Shown: piece after piece, positions 37,889 through 50,500 of the stretch
Layout: every line of letters starts with the position of its first letter
How positions within the stretch are numbered: the first letter of the stretch is position 1
From: Cyanoderma ruficeps
Lineage: Eukaryota; Chordata; Aves; Passeriformes; Timaliidae
Direction of reading: 5' to 3'
Length of the DNA: 64,000 nucleotides
Assembly (NCBI GenBank): GCA_008694505.1
Contig: VZDJ01000049.1
Coordinates: 3,873,932-3,937,931, forward strand
Position numbers and translations under genes: made by a program
The notes under the pieces: model-generated
Told to the model about the DNA's origin: nothing
Seen by the model: only the letters and a program-made list of their open reading frames with translations
Databases searched by the model: none

Positions 37889-40553
37889 GCCCATCCACAC
37901 TGCCTTGACATTACCTGGCCACACCACATATTCTGTAGTTCTGCATTACCATTGGTACCACTTTCTTCCTGTGCAGTCACAACCCCAGGTGCCCTCTCAG
38001 TGAGAAACTGTATAAAACAAGTGGTAAAACTATTTCTTTCCCAGATGGATCAACTGCTTAATGCAAAGGTTATTAAGTTTGATTTGGTGGTGAAATAAGT
38101 GAGGGAATGGATGATTAATAACTCCAAGATGACTGCAAGCATTAGCAGAGTTGTTTATTATGAAGACAACAAATTGCTCTAAGCTTTGATTCTGTCATTC
38201 TTCAAGTTGCCAAGTTATTCTAGGTACTTAAAAATAAAATCTAGCTGCAAAATAAGATGCAAAGAAATAATCATAAAAGCATCAAAATTGTAATGATCAA
38301 CAAATAAGGAATCTTAAGTCCAAAGGGAGCCATTCTGTCCTTGCAATGGCAGAATCAATTCTTGGGGGAGGACAAACGAAGATTTTTATTCTGTGATGCT
38401 CCATTAAATATTTAAGGTGTGCTGAGATATGTGTTACTGTAATAAGCATAATAAATATTCCTTCAGGATTGTGAAAATCAGCATGGACACGTTGGGGCAA
38501 TCATTAGGGATCATTATTGATGTGTCCAGTGGACAGAAATCACTAAACTCTTACCCAGGGAATCATCTTTTCACGTGAATAATTTCTCCCATCATGGCTC
38601 TCTCAAATCCATGATGCTTCTGAAAGTGAGGGGGAAGCTGATAGTGGGAAAACATCAGCAATGTTTTGTGTCTGACACAGAAGAAGAAAAAAGAGAAAAA
38701 AAAAAAAAAAGAAGAAAAAGAACCTTGAGCTTAGTTTTGGGCACAACTTAGCTTGATTTCCTCTTGGAAATGTCTCTGTTCCTTAATAAATCTGAGAGCT
38801 CTCGGGTGGATCTGGGGTAGTTGTGGTGCATTGACTGAATCATTCCTGGTCCCAGATGAAAGAATAGCCATGGAATGAATGGACAATTTTTCTTCTCTAC
38901 CCTAAGTGTCGTACCTTTTCTGGTTACTGTGACATGCCTTTTCCATGATGGATTTGAGGACATTAAGGCTGTCATGGCAATTCTAATATCATATCAAAAT
39001 TGACATCTCCTTTTCCCTAATCCCTTGTTTAAGAAGACTGTGTTCTTATCCTGATGTGAAAAAGTATTATGAAATAAGTATCAAAAATAAAGATACCTAT
39101 GCAAATGCCTCTTTTTACAGATGTTTGTATTAAGACAGGCACACGCACATTCTGTCCCCGTGTACTAAATAGTTGCACTTTGAGGATCTTACAGGATGAA
39201 AGCCACTTTGTAAATGAAAGGTATTACATATCCTAAGAGACATCTACTTATCCTTTATGATCTCGCCTAATGTTCTACTAAACCGTGCTTAGCCTCTTGC
39301 TTTCTTACTTATATCCTCATTTACTATATGAATTTTAAATTTAAACCTTTCACATAGGGTTCCTTTAAATGTTCCCCACACTTCTGGCACGAGTTTCCAC
39401 AGAATTCCATCAATCTCTGAAGATTAAGGCATAGGACTGGCACAGTTTTGTCTGTTCCAGAAAATTTCCAGGCTGGAGTCAGAACAATAAATGCTTGAAA
39501 AAAATAATTATATGCCAATGCATGATGGTTTATCACTCATCCACAACATTTAGTGAATTCTTTCTTTTTATGGATAAAGGGCAGTTAATGTAGTAGATCA
39601 TAAAGAGAAGCTAATTAAATTCAAAATGTCTTCAGATAACTAAACCACCGCTCAAACTCTCATAAAATGTTCTACTCACAAGAAGTAAATAGGTATTTTC
39701 TTGACCAGAATGAATTTTAGATCAAATACAAGACTTCAGCAATCCTCGAGTAACTGCTCTCATTGAGGTTTGCAGAAGTTTTGCCACGAGGTGTTATGGA
39801 TTGGAGGATAAAACCTCAGTGTGTTTTAAAAGAAAATAGAGTAAAATTGGTGCATTCCAGGACTACATCTGGTTCTGAGTTTCCACAAGAAATTTCAACC
39901 AGAAGCACATCAGGCTGTAGTGAAATGATACCTGTTGCAGCAGGGAGAACCAACCGAGCAGCCTAAATGCAGCTCAGGGCTGAAAGGAGTTCTGTTTGTA
40001 ACTGGTTTTTAATGAAACGCATTCATTGCAAAGAATTTTGCCTGTCATTTCACATCAGTCTATAAATAATTTGAAATCGTTAACAAGGTCTGCGTTTGTC
40101 TCAAAAATAATCCAATTTCACCTTTGAATCACTGCTAAGCACATTCAATCCTTAGCCCTGCTTGCTGCTGAAGAGCACAAAGTCCCTTTTCCTGGATAAA
40201 TACATCCCCAGCTCACAGAGGATCTGAATGTAGATTACTCACAGAGGAGGGCACTGAACACTCACGGAAGTTAACACCTTCTTGTTCCACAGGCAATTAT
40301 TCATGTTTCCAGTCTATAAGACCATTTTTCTCTCCTTAAATAACCAAGTACTTCTCATTTACATGCTGAAGTTGCACACTGAGGGACAGAGGAGGAAAGC
40401 AAGCCCACACATTTGATCTAAGCATTTACACACACAGTGAATAAACTTACGAGTCACACTTTGCCCAAAAAAAGGAACATTAAATTAATGAAAACCACCA
40501 GTGGCTCCTGTTCTTTATAGCATTTACTCTGGTATTCAACACAATATGTAATT
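37889..40553. other. Intronic DNA with no recognised gene
   Basis: A purine run (GAAGAAGAAAAAAG and a long A run) spans about 38681-38721. Nothing else was identified. Confidence 0.5.
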
Positions 40554-40567
40554 GTTGCTATGGCAAC
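40554..40567 (+). promoter_or_regulatory. Near-perfect RFX X-box palindrome
   Basis: GTTGCTATGGCAAC differs by one base from the ideal palindrome GTTGCCATGGCAAC bound by RFX dimers. This motif is known to be strongly enriched in conserved vertebrate non-coding DNA. It sits in non-repetitive AT-rich intron sequence. Confidence 0.5.
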
Positions 40568-43388
40568 TGCCACATCTCTTGGCACCATAATAATTCTCAG
40601 ATAAATGGATCTTTGTCAGAGCAAACTCCAAAGGCAGTGTATATGAAACCTGCATTTCCTTGGTGCTGGGCAGGGTGAATTCAGTGCAGGCCTGAGGAAG
40701 CACAAGCCTGGCAGGGGAGCTGAGCTAAAGGGAAATGTGGGTGTCCATCAGCTCAGAGCTGCCATGGGTGGGGCTGCAGGGACACTCAAAAAGTGCCCAG
40801 CCACACAGCCCTGCCAGGCACAGCTCCTGCTCCCGGGGCTTGGGCTAAAACCCTCTGGAATCTGATCATTTCAGCAGGTCCTGCATCAGGTTGGGGGATA
40901 AAAAGGGAAAATAGGTGACTGGAATTTCTATGGAACAGAGAGGTTAAGGAGATTTCTGATATAAAAGGAGCTCTTTGTTGTTTCTGCGACATCAAGTGGT
41001 CTGCACAGAGGATTTTTATAAAAATATAGTTTAAAAGGCAGCTAAATGACTCCACAGAATGACCCATTGATGAGAACAAGCTCTCGCTTTCATTGGCATT
41101 AATTGAGATGTATTCTGTGAAATCCTAAATGTAGCATTGCAGACTTTGAAAGAAAAAAAAAATAGCATCTATTCAATGGTGATTATGGCAGGGAAAAGTC
41201 ATTTATGAAAATGCCACCAATACACAGGTATTAAATTCTAAGATCACTTTTACCTCAGCTTTTTATGCATGAATTCCAAGTCAATATGCGCTTGCAGTGC
41301 GATAACAAAAGTAACAGGAGTGATAACAACTTAATAACTTAATAGCTGGGAGAATGTTAATATGTTAAACTTTCTGCCAAACTGAACACAACAGTGGGGA
41401 AATTACTTTCTTTTTGTTGTTTGATCTTTAAGAAAATCCTTCTTTATATGCCTGAAGGACACTTTCATATCTGAAGGCAAGGGATCTCCCCAGCTTTGCT
41501 GGAAATGGTATTCTGTACACACTTTTGATCAGTATAATAACTCAAACGTATCATAGGTATTGATGCACCCCCTGTGACTTATTCCATTTTGTGCCTTAAA
41601 ATTAAATGCAAAATACGGTGTTTTATTTATGCAGTGCATCCCTTTCTGCAGCAACTGCTATATGCAAAATCTAATAACACGGAACTCTTTGAGCCTGTTT
41701 GTCAATATCTCATATGAGAGTCCATCTCCATACCTCTGCACAGTCATTTTCAGCCTATTTGGAATTCTATTCTAAACAGAAAAATGCTAATGTACGTTAA
41801 TGGGAATGATTGCCTGCTATATCAGAGGGGCTGATTCTTGATCTTATTTTCCAAATAACTTATTGAATTGCCAGATGGCTAAACTCAGCTATTCACACTT
41901 CCTTGCCTGAATATTTTCTGCTGTGAGACAATCCTGATTCATAATAAGATTATTGATCCATTATCATCTGTTCCAAGTCAGAAAGCCATACATGTAGGAT
42001 TTAAGGCTGTAGGCACTTTTTATCTCATATCCATAATATTTGCAATCTCTATCCTGTGGGGGATAAGCAGAGAGCAAGACACAAACAAGAAATGCTAAGG
42101 TTTAAATCCAAGGAGCTTAGTTTCATTATTTCTGTTTGATACTTTAGGAAACAGGCATGGGCAGAAAGCGACTTGCACAAAAGGTATCCATGCAGGCAGA
42201 GACTTGGTAGGAATCAGAATTCGGGAAGTTTTCAGCCAGGCTGCTGAGGCTCTGTCCCTGCTGTAACAACCACAGCCGAGTGCTGGTGCTGGGAAAAGCA
42301 GTGGTTTGACAAAGGGGAAAAAAAAAAGCAGCAGCTTCTGCCCAGCCCCTGGCTGGTACAAAGTGCACTGGACAAAGTAGCAGGACTGGGGCAACTTCAT
42401 TTCCTTCAGTCTGAGCTGCTGCTGGAGATGGCTTTAAACTTTGCCTGCAACATGCTGTCTCAGGGTGTGCTCCTCACTCTTATCTCTTCTTTTCTTTCTC
42501 CTGCTCCTTTTCTATCTAGTGCCTGAAATGTGTCCTGAGGCTTTGACAGTTTCTATTTAATCATTTCATCCTTCTGTATGGAAGACTGCTGAGCACCATG
42601 CAGTGAAGTTACTACCAGCCTGGAATTTCTGAATATCTGCCTGCCCTCTTATCTGCTTTGGTGCCAGACTCTTGATATCTCACTCCCCTCCACCCCTCAC
42701 CCTGTGTCTGTAATGGTGTAACAAATAAAAGTTCTAAATAACTCCCTTTGCTGTGGGGAAGGAAAAAAAAAAAATAAAGGCTGCCAACACAGAGAGGCAG
42801 AGACAGATTGTGTCCCAAGGTTTCCTTTTACTCCCAGTACACTGAGGGTGTGTTCATTAAACCAGTATCAGATTTCAGAGGGGGAACAGGACCAGCAGAC
42901 ACCATTTTATTTAGCCTTGGGGGACACAGTTCAAGTCCCAGCTTGCCACCTTTTGCAACTGGCCATTTATTATGAGACTCTACAAAAGCCTGGCTGCACT
43001 TTCTGCCTTCCACAAAACCTGGCTCTTTCAATAAATACATAAATCCACTAATGTCTGGACAAGTGTTCAGATGAAATGAAATTTCCAAGTTTCAGTTGTC
43101 CTACTTTCTCCATAAAACAAAGCAGGGATCAGGCATTGGACAGGACACAAGTTTTTAAAAAAAGAGATTGCTGCCAGTCATTGGCTCGGCCATTTTCTCC
43201 CCAACTAGGGTTTATGAGTGATTTATTTTTCCATTAGGGATTTGAGGCTTAGCAATTCTCTGAATTATTCAGAATGAATCCAAAGTTCATTTGAGGAGTC
43301 CTGGGTGAATCAAAACATTTTGGTTTTTTCTCAATATCCCCAAGCACTCCAGTCCTGACTGTGTGAGAGGGCATCAAGCAAACGCTGG
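40568..43388. other. Intronic DNA with no recognised gene
   Basis: A GC-richer patch at 40650-40870 and another at 42230-42420 show no family resemblance. An A run lies at about 42763-42776. No exon was recognised. Confidence 0.5.
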
Positions 43389-43495
43389 GCAGAGCAGGGC
43401 ACAGGCAGAGTAGGGCACAGGCAGAGCAGGGCACATCCCAACACTGCTCCATGGGGAATGCTCCACTGCTCACCAGCACTGCTCCATAGGGAATA
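43389..43495. repeat. Short tandem repeats: 16 bp x3, then an 18-bp word twice
   Basis: GCAGAGCAGGGCACAG and two one-base variants run head to tail at 43389-43436. CACTGCTCCATGGGGAAT then recurs with one change 36 bp later (43442 and 43478). Cysteine-rich open frames on the minus strand here are repeat artefacts. Confidence 0.9.
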
Positions 43496-43884
43496 CATGT
43501 GGAATTCCTGGTTTTCACTGAGCACTGATTGCATCACGCTCCAAGTGATTACAGGCACATATAAAGAGTTAACTATTAATTCTTTACACAGGCTCTTCTG
43601 TGCACTTACATTCAAAAGCCGCTCAGAAATGACAGAAGATTTTGGGGAATATTCCCCTCTGTCAAGACAGACAGAGACCAATACATCTATCCAAACTCAT
43701 GGGGGGGAGGTGGCACATCCAGCGGGCTGCAGAAAGCAATTCCAGCTGGAGTCTGATCTGGAATCTGATGGACAGATTTCTGCGTGTGTGAGTATCTGTA
43801 GGCAGAGATTCACGGGGTTTAGGGTATGTTAGACGTGCAGACACCAGGAAAATCAGCAGTGCAGTGTCTGCTCCTGCAGGAGAT

Positions 43885-44300
43885 TGTGTGATCAGATCAT
43901 GGCCAAGCTGGCCCGTGTGTTGCCCTGAGTTTTCTGCCTTCTGTCTTGGCGCTGCAGTTTCTCACACAGCCTCATGTCAGCAATGTCTGTTTTCAGAATG
44001 TTTACGTACTTCTCCTCTGAGAGAAGTATGATTGATGGTGATGTCCACCATCCAGGTGAAGGAGGTGGCGACGTGAGTAGCCAATCTCTTAACCTCTGTA
44101 CAAATGTATAAATGGAGTCAGATTTTTGAATAAAGAAGAAGAGGCGTTCCCTTGATCTGCTGTGTGTGCCTGCTCATCTTTCTGTCCCTGAAGTGGGACA
44201 CTCCCAGCCTCGACAATCCGCAGCTGGTGACCCCGAATGTGTGAGGGCTGCAGCCTGGGTCAACATCCGTGACTGAGGAGCCACCTCTGCCCATAGGACA
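43885..44300 (+). mobile_element. Endogenous retrovirus fragment: LTR, primer site and leader
   Basis: An LTR ends in CAATCCGCA at 44222. Two bases later comes TGGTGACCCCGA (44225-44236), which matches the first 12 bases of the tRNA-Trp primer site used by avian alpharetroviruses. Inside are TATAAAT (44107-44113) and AATAAA (44129-44134), correctly ordered for U3-R-U5. The left end is uncertain; TGTGTGATCAG at 43885 is one choice and TGTTAGACG at 43827 another. No gag, pol or env coding sequence and no second LTR follow, so the copy is truncated. It lies antisense to CDH13. Confidence 0.8.
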
Positions 44301-45692
44301 GCCATGGACACCCCTGGATGGAAAGCTGCAGATCTATTATGCCTCTGGCAGAAGAGGAGGAAAACAGGCCCTTCGAATGCAAATAACAGTTAAATAGTAA
44401 GTGATATTCCAACAGCCACTGATTCTGCTCTGGCCATGAAGTTAATTTAGTTAATCACATAGGACAGATCGCTGAGGCCAGCTGGAATCATCCCCCATCT
44501 TTAGCAGGAAAGAACTGCACCCCTTCACCAGCAGAATACCAAAAGCTTTTCTGCACACTCCACATTGCACCTCTAAATAATTTCCATATTCATCCAAAGC
44601 ATGGTTGGTAGCAATCAGAAAGTTTTAGGAGCTACACTCTGTTCCGAGGCTCCGAACTGCCAGTCAGCACATCAGAGATCATTGTTGAGAGCCATTCCCA
44701 AACATGTTGGGAATCTGCAATTAGCAACATTAACAATGGGATTTCACAGATGTAGGTTACATGCTTCAGAAAAGAAATGGCAGTTGCTGGCAGTGGGGAA
44801 ATACTTAAGAACTACTTATCCCCTAATTAGACAAGGTACTGTTCTCTAAGTACTGAATGCTGAGCGCTGCTCCAGCATGTGCTCATCTTAACCCCACAGA
44901 ATTATGCTGAATTACTGAGGTTCCATCTGAGCATTTCTTAGCCAAGGCTCCTTGCAGAAACAGATGGAGCAGTTCTGCTGTTTCCGTGCTGACACATTTA
45001 GACTGCAAAAGTACAGGATTAAGTTCAAATTTATCATGAAATCACTTTAGATAGGACGCTGTAGTCTTTATATCCTTCTCAAGTATGACAATCAGAGAGA
45101 CAACACTGGCTGTGTGGTGTTTAAAATTGCCAAATAGATGAAAAGGTTGGGAAGGATTACTGGTTTAACAGCAAAAGAAGACTGGGTGAGGCCAGAGCAG
45201 GACAGCCAGCCCTGGAGATTTTTATATTCCCTTGGAGAGGGGGTGATTCTCACTGGACAGATTTCCCAGGACACATTGAGGCATCATGTAACTCACAATG
45301 GCATTGCAGACACTAAATCCCACGTTAAACGTGTAATCATCTGGTAATGGTCTGAATACCAAAATCCAGAAACGGGTGATGAATGCAGGTTGAGATTATG
45401 TGATGTCACCTTGAGGAAAGGCTGGCAAGTGGCAGAGTATGCCTGATTTAGACTGGTTTTCTCTCTCTAAAGCAACACAAAGTGGTTGGAACAGAATCCA
45501 GGAGTGGGGCCAGATCAGCCCTGGCTTTCAAATGTAGTCTGGAGAGAGATTTCAGCACTGGGCATCAATTAATATTGCTGGAACATTCTGAGGGGAGACT
45601 CCCCAGAACCCAACAGGATATAAAAAGAAAAGGTCACTGGCAGAGCTTGTCACAGTCTGTGCAAATACACATCCAGTAACTCCTACTCATGA
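44301..45692. other. Intronic DNA with no recognised gene
   Basis: It may start with retroviral leader remnant to about 44380; after that the sequence is unremarkable. Confidence 0.45.
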
Positions 45693-45772
45693 GACAAGAT
45701 TTCCTCTAGACTGTAACTTCCATAGAATATCTGACAAGATTTCCCTTACATTGTAGCTGCCATAGAATATCT
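45693..45772. repeat. 40-bp tandem duplication
   Basis: Two adjacent 40-bp units (45693-45732 and 45733-45772) share GACAAGATTTCC at the start and CCATAGAATATCT at the end. Several substitutions lie in between, so the duplication is fairly old. Confidence 0.88.
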
Positions 45773-47293
45773 CCCCTCACAGACATTGAAGGGCTGCTTC
45801 TCTAAGTAAACCAGAATAAATCTTGAGAATGTGATTCTCAGAGAGTCAGATCTTCACACGTAAACCAATCCCTTGAAGTTTAACTCCAGACCTGCTGTCA
45901 GAGACGTCTCAAACTCCTCAGTGGTTTTAGTAACTTCTAACCAGAGAATGATGATCCCCATTCTGAAACTGCTCCTAAGATTTCAAAATTAAGCCATTTG
46001 AATGTTCGTGTGAACGCACCAGAAGGAGCAAGGCTTGCTAGTCTGAGGCACAGGACAGCCAAGTGCCCAGCTTGCTCCTGCAAGTGCAGCTTTCCTACTC
46101 TGAATTTGGCAGTCTGTGGTCCTAAACTCACAGCTCCTCCACGTAAGAGACTCCCTCAAGTATGACTGTGTTAAAATTTAATTTTCTGAAGAAATGGCAT
46201 ATTTAAATAAAATTAAATTCCATTTCAGTGTTCTGATCGGCTTTCTGTGGTTACACATTCTGGTTCTTTCTCTCCCACTGGCAATCCATATTCACATCGT
46301 GTGCTGCTCAAAGTGCAGAGCAAAACCTTTCCTCAGCCACAGACTTTCAGAAGTTTGTTCAGCCTTTCTCCTCAAGATAATTTGTTTTTATAATGGAAGA
46401 CTCAAGCTATACTAATATATTGTTGGGAATATAATGAGGATGCTGGCAATTGGGTGTCTAAATACCAAAGCAAGACAACAGATCAGTCATTTTTATCAAA
46501 GTCTCTTTACACTTCTGCAAAATTACAGGTCTGTAAAGGCATCAGGCTTAATTGTCTGCTGAGCCACTACCTTGCCTGCCTCTCTCCTAAATGTCAGGAC
46601 ACAGAGGTGATGGCTACCTCACCTCTGCTTTCGTAACTTGCAGGGGTGTGAAGTAAATAATTCAATCAATTTCCAAAGTGCCTTATCCCCCAAAGGATGA
46701 GGTTTGTTTTACACTGAAATTCAGGACGAGGAAAGAAAGAACAAATCTTTCAGTGGACAGAGCAGAACAAAAATCACCGGGGCACAGAGTGTCAATGTGT
46801 GCCATTGTTGGTGTGCAGATGTTGAAGCAGTTTACCACTAACAATGTCAGATAACCAGACCAATAGGAAAATTGAAATTACACATTCACACGTACTTAGA
46901 CTTGGAGGGAAATGTGAAGATTCTGTAAATTCTAAATTACACATTTAAAGTATGATTTTCCATTTTTAGTTGTGGCCAAACTGTGATTACCTGGCGTAAC
47001 ATACACTGGAAGAAGCAGCCAATTTTAATACTTGGGCTCTGTAATTTGAATAAAGTCTTTATGAGTGTTTAGCATCCACACCTGAAGATGTAATACATCC
47101 TCCAAAACCCGGGAAATCTGCATCACAAATTAAACCAAGTGCTAAAACGTTACAGTAGTATCTGCATCGAAGACTGATTTTGATCTCTGCTAACAAATTA
47201 AAACTGACTACAATCCTAGGTGACACATCTAAATATTTAGCAGCAGCATCTCCTTGGCCCTTTTGTTGTTTTTTTTTTTTAAATCTTTGGTAT
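45773..47293. other. CDH13: Intronic DNA next to the CDH13 exon
   Basis: Sequence 3' of the exon in gene orientation. A T run lies at 47269-47280, about 25 bp from the donor. No second exon was recognised. Confidence 0.5.
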
Positions 47294-47302
47294 TTATCTT
47301 AC
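47294..47302 (-). other. CDH13: Splice donor of the CDH13 exon
   Basis: Minus-strand reading gives exon AAG followed by GTAAGATAA, a near-consensus U1 donor. The GT is at 47302-47301. Translation past it gives V-R-stop, so the coding frame ends exactly where the donor predicts. Confidence 0.9.
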
Positions 47303-47511
47303 CTTTAATGTCCCACGTTTTTCATTTGCTTCAAGAATAAAGATTTCTGCCATATCCTCAGCGTGCTCCGACCGCGCGTGGACAAACAAGGCTCTGCCAG
47401 CTTCTGACACATTCTTGAGTGCAACCAAATTCCCATCAAGTTCCACTGTAAAGTCTGGGTTAGAAACTTCAAAGTTCAATTCGTTGTTCCCCTTGCAGTC
47501 ATCAAATTTCA
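47303..47511 (-). CDS. CDH13: T-cadherin (cadherin-13) internal exon, probably exon 3, encoding part of the prodomain
   Basis: The minus strand encodes 69 full codons plus two bases of a split codon. The peptide starts KFDDCKGNNELNFEVSNPDF and includes LVALKNVSEAG, LFVHARSEHAEDMAE and ends RGTLK. This matches the prodomain of T-cadherin as I recall it; human has DCKGN, LVAL, LFVHAR and HAEDMAE in the same order. T-cadherin is a GPI-anchored cadherin without a cytoplasmic tail. It acts in homophilic recognition in neurons and vessels and binds adiponectin, and its prodomain is partly retained at the cell surface. The exon is 209 bp, begins in phase 1 (the first codon base comes from the previous exon) and ends in phase 0. 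An N-glycosylation sequon (NVS) sits at exon residues 33-35, where human has NIT. By the human numbering I recall, the exon covers about residues 53-122. No stop or frameshift is seen. The apparent GTG start is an artefact of the acceptor G. Confidence 0.93.
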
Positions 47512-47540
47512 CTGGGGGTGAAAAAAAAAGGAAAAAAAGG
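47512..47540 (-). other. CDH13: Splice acceptor of the CDH13 exon
   Basis: Read on the minus strand, a long pyrimidine tract (T runs broken by CC) leads into CACCCCCAG followed by exon bases TG. The AG is at 47513-47512. The tract appears on the plus strand as A-rich DNA at about 47520-47548. This fixes the right-hand exon boundary at 47511. Confidence 0.88.
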
Positions 47541-47548
47541 AAAAAAAC

Positions 47549-50500
47549 ACATTATAAGCATCCATTTCAGAACACAAGCTTCAGATGTTATGAGCTGTTA
47601 TGTTATGAGCTTGTCTACAGATTTGGGAAGAAGTGTCTCTCAAAGGAAAAAAACAACTTTCAAATAAATTCTGTATTTTTCTGACTCTTCTTCATAAACA
47701 AATCTGTGAATGTGAACTTTCAGGAAGATGAAGAGGCTTTGACCGCTCTAACTGGGTAGCAGATAAACAAAACACTTTGGACACGAGGCTTTTGTGATCC
47801 CTCCAATGAAATGCACACGCAGCTCCACAAACTGAGCAGTGTCAGTGGAGACCTTGTTGTGCTCCTCGTCGCAGCCCAGGGTCTCCAAAGGCTTTTTTGT
47901 GGCAAAGTGTTTGCAGACATTCAGCACATCTCGAGGCTCAGCACTGGTTGTTTACAGAATATTCAGCCCCAGGCTGCTGCACAAGTTCTATAAAACTGGA
48001 AAACCAAACTATAACATTTCTTACTACCAGGATTGTCACACGGGTCATGATGAGCTGCACTGTATCTAAACATTGTGACAACTTTTAATTGAACTGTAGC
48101 TGTCAAAAATCCTCTTTCACTGTACATGGAAGGCTGGCATAAAGAGGAGAATGTCCCTAAAGCACAAAGATTTGAGACTTTGTCTCACATTTCTTCTCTG
48201 AGTCATCTTGCACAAAATACTGGATAAAATATTAGTGATTTAACTACCAGCTATAAGAGTAAGAGATCTTCACCACAGGCTTGCAATTGCTAAACGAACT
48301 TTTCAGGTTTTGACATCTCTGAACAGTGTATTTGCATGTGAAAGGTTTTTCTGCAGACGACCTGCTTTGTATTCCCTACCTTCTCCTTGAGTTACCGCTG
48401 CTGCAGACTTTTCACTTACCTGTATGCTCTCACTATTTCTATTTTACATTTCACTTCCACCGGATTTTTAAAAACTGCGTTGCAATTTCAGAAAAAAACA
48501 CTGGAGACAGGGATACCAGCTACATAAAATCAACAACAATAGAGTTTTACTACAGAATAAAACACTCGGCATAATGGTTTAAATTCACTGTATAGACTTC
48601 TTGCGTTAGGTCTTTGGTTTTAAAGGAAGAGAAACAATCCCAGAGTCTCTCGTGGCCACTCCCAGAACTCCTCCTCACTGTGTAATCTCTATAACTGCTC
48701 CTAAAGCACAGGAATAGTCTCATGGTGGGTGGCCACTCAACGCTCCTGGGAAGTGACACAGAAATCCTCTTCATCAAATTTTGTATCTCTCTCCAGGCAG
48801 ACCAACATGAAGACAGAGCTGCCAGAGGAACTTGTGGAGATCCTTTCTTTCTGGGCATTCACTGGGATTCTATCCCAAAGCACAACACCACAGGGAAAAA
48901 GAACCATTGCTGCTTCTAGAATTTACAACTTCATTTTATGATGGATATTGATGAGATGGGTGAGATTAAAAATTAAACAATGCCAGAATCTCAATCATTC
49001 AAACAGAATCAGGCACAAAAAGAGACTCAGGGCACTATTTACCAAAGCAAGAGTGGAGGGTTGGCCTTGGGCTGCTCCCAGCCTCCCACCCAGCCACCCT
49101 CTCACTGCCCCTCCTCAGCAGAACTGGGGAGAAAGATGGACAAGATAAAGGCAGGGAGGTCACTTGCTAATTGCCATCACTGGCCAAACAGAAATGACTC
49201 GGGGAAATTAATTTAATTGCCAATTAAAATAGGCGTGGATGCTGAGAACAAGACAAAATTAAAAGCACCCCACGAAGCCATGACCCTGTGAATTCACAGC
49301 AGACAACACCCTACCTGAGGAGATTCCAAACACCCTGACAGACACCACAGTCTCTGGCAGAAAAACTCCCCCAGCAGCTGAAGGATCTGCTGCTGCACAA
49401 AGTTTAAGCTCAATTACATGTTTTTAACTAAAAACTGCTCCCATTTCCTCCACTTTACTTTAGGGCAAGAGAACTATCCTTGGATTCACAGTGGGACAGA
49501 AAACCAGAATTTCATCAGCTCATTTGCTCTTTCACTGAATTTTGCTGAAAGCAAGAGGGATTATAAATAAAAAAGAAGTCTCGGTCTCAGACACTGCAGT
49601 CTCTCCAGACAAACCTGTCTGGGGCTGTCATGTGGCAGATCCTGCCTGCAAAGTCTTGTGCTGAAGTAGAACCAGGAAGGAAAACCATTTGAAAGGAAAG
49701 AATTTGGGAGCAGCATCAGCTTAGAGCAATTTCAGAGTGCTCAGAGCCTGGGAACTGCTTCCAGGAAGGGTCTGGTGCCCACAGCAGGATTTTGGTGGGA
49801 GGCTCCCCGAGCAAGGCCTCCCTGGGGAAACACCACCCTTTGCAGGTAATGTTGGGTTTATGACAGGTGTTCTAACAGACTCACTCCAACTTGCTAAAGC
49901 TACCAGCCAACAAAAACACAAGATTTTCCTATCATTACAAATGCAGGAAGATGAAATTCTCTGTACAAATCACTGTATAGATTTATGATCTATAAACTTA
50001 TTTATAGATCTATAAACTTATAGATTATAGACTGCTTAGATTGCAGCCTTTGTGAATTAAAAGTCTCTTATTTTTAATCCCCTAAAAAACCATATATCCC
50101 AACTAAATAATTTAAAAAAAAAAAGAAAAAAAAAAAGGAGAAACAAGGTTTAGGAACTTGTATTGGCATCTTCTTGCCATATCTCATCCAAAAGCACTGA
50201 TGCTTTCAATTCCCAGTCCTACCACAGAAACAAGAGTATTTGGAGAGGTTAATAGCAAGGAGAAGGAAAGAAAATGAAAAGCCTCTGAGAAGTACTGATA
50301 TGTAGGAGAGAAATTAGAAGGGGGAGGAGATGAGGTGATCATAGGGATAAAGAACACTGAAGATTATTGGGATGAAACTGAAACCAATTCTTGAGAGAGT
50401 TGAAGGGACCTGGAGCCTTAGATAACACCCCTAGGCTGAGCTTGGGATCAAATGTGGACTTTATCAGGATGCTGTCGTCTCCTGGACTGGGCTGACCCGG

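Larger units (their letters stand above)
1..47302 (-). other. CDH13: CDH13 intron 3, partial
   Basis: Everything to the left of the donor is taken as intron because no second T-cadherin exon or other recognisable host gene was found in it on either strand. The intron is at least 47 kb and runs off the left edge. The human gene exceeds 1 Mb with introns of tens to hundreds of kb, so the size is ordinary. Overlapping entries describe its repeats and candidate elements. Confidence 0.8.

Noticed and set aside
37702..37980. Minus-strand frame with repeated GLVWF
   Set aside because: It is the translation of the (GGTTT)n microsatellite.
43389..43436. Three 16-bp repeats as a CRISPR array
   Set aside because: The units are head to tail without spacers, in vertebrate DNA; this is an ordinary tandem repeat.
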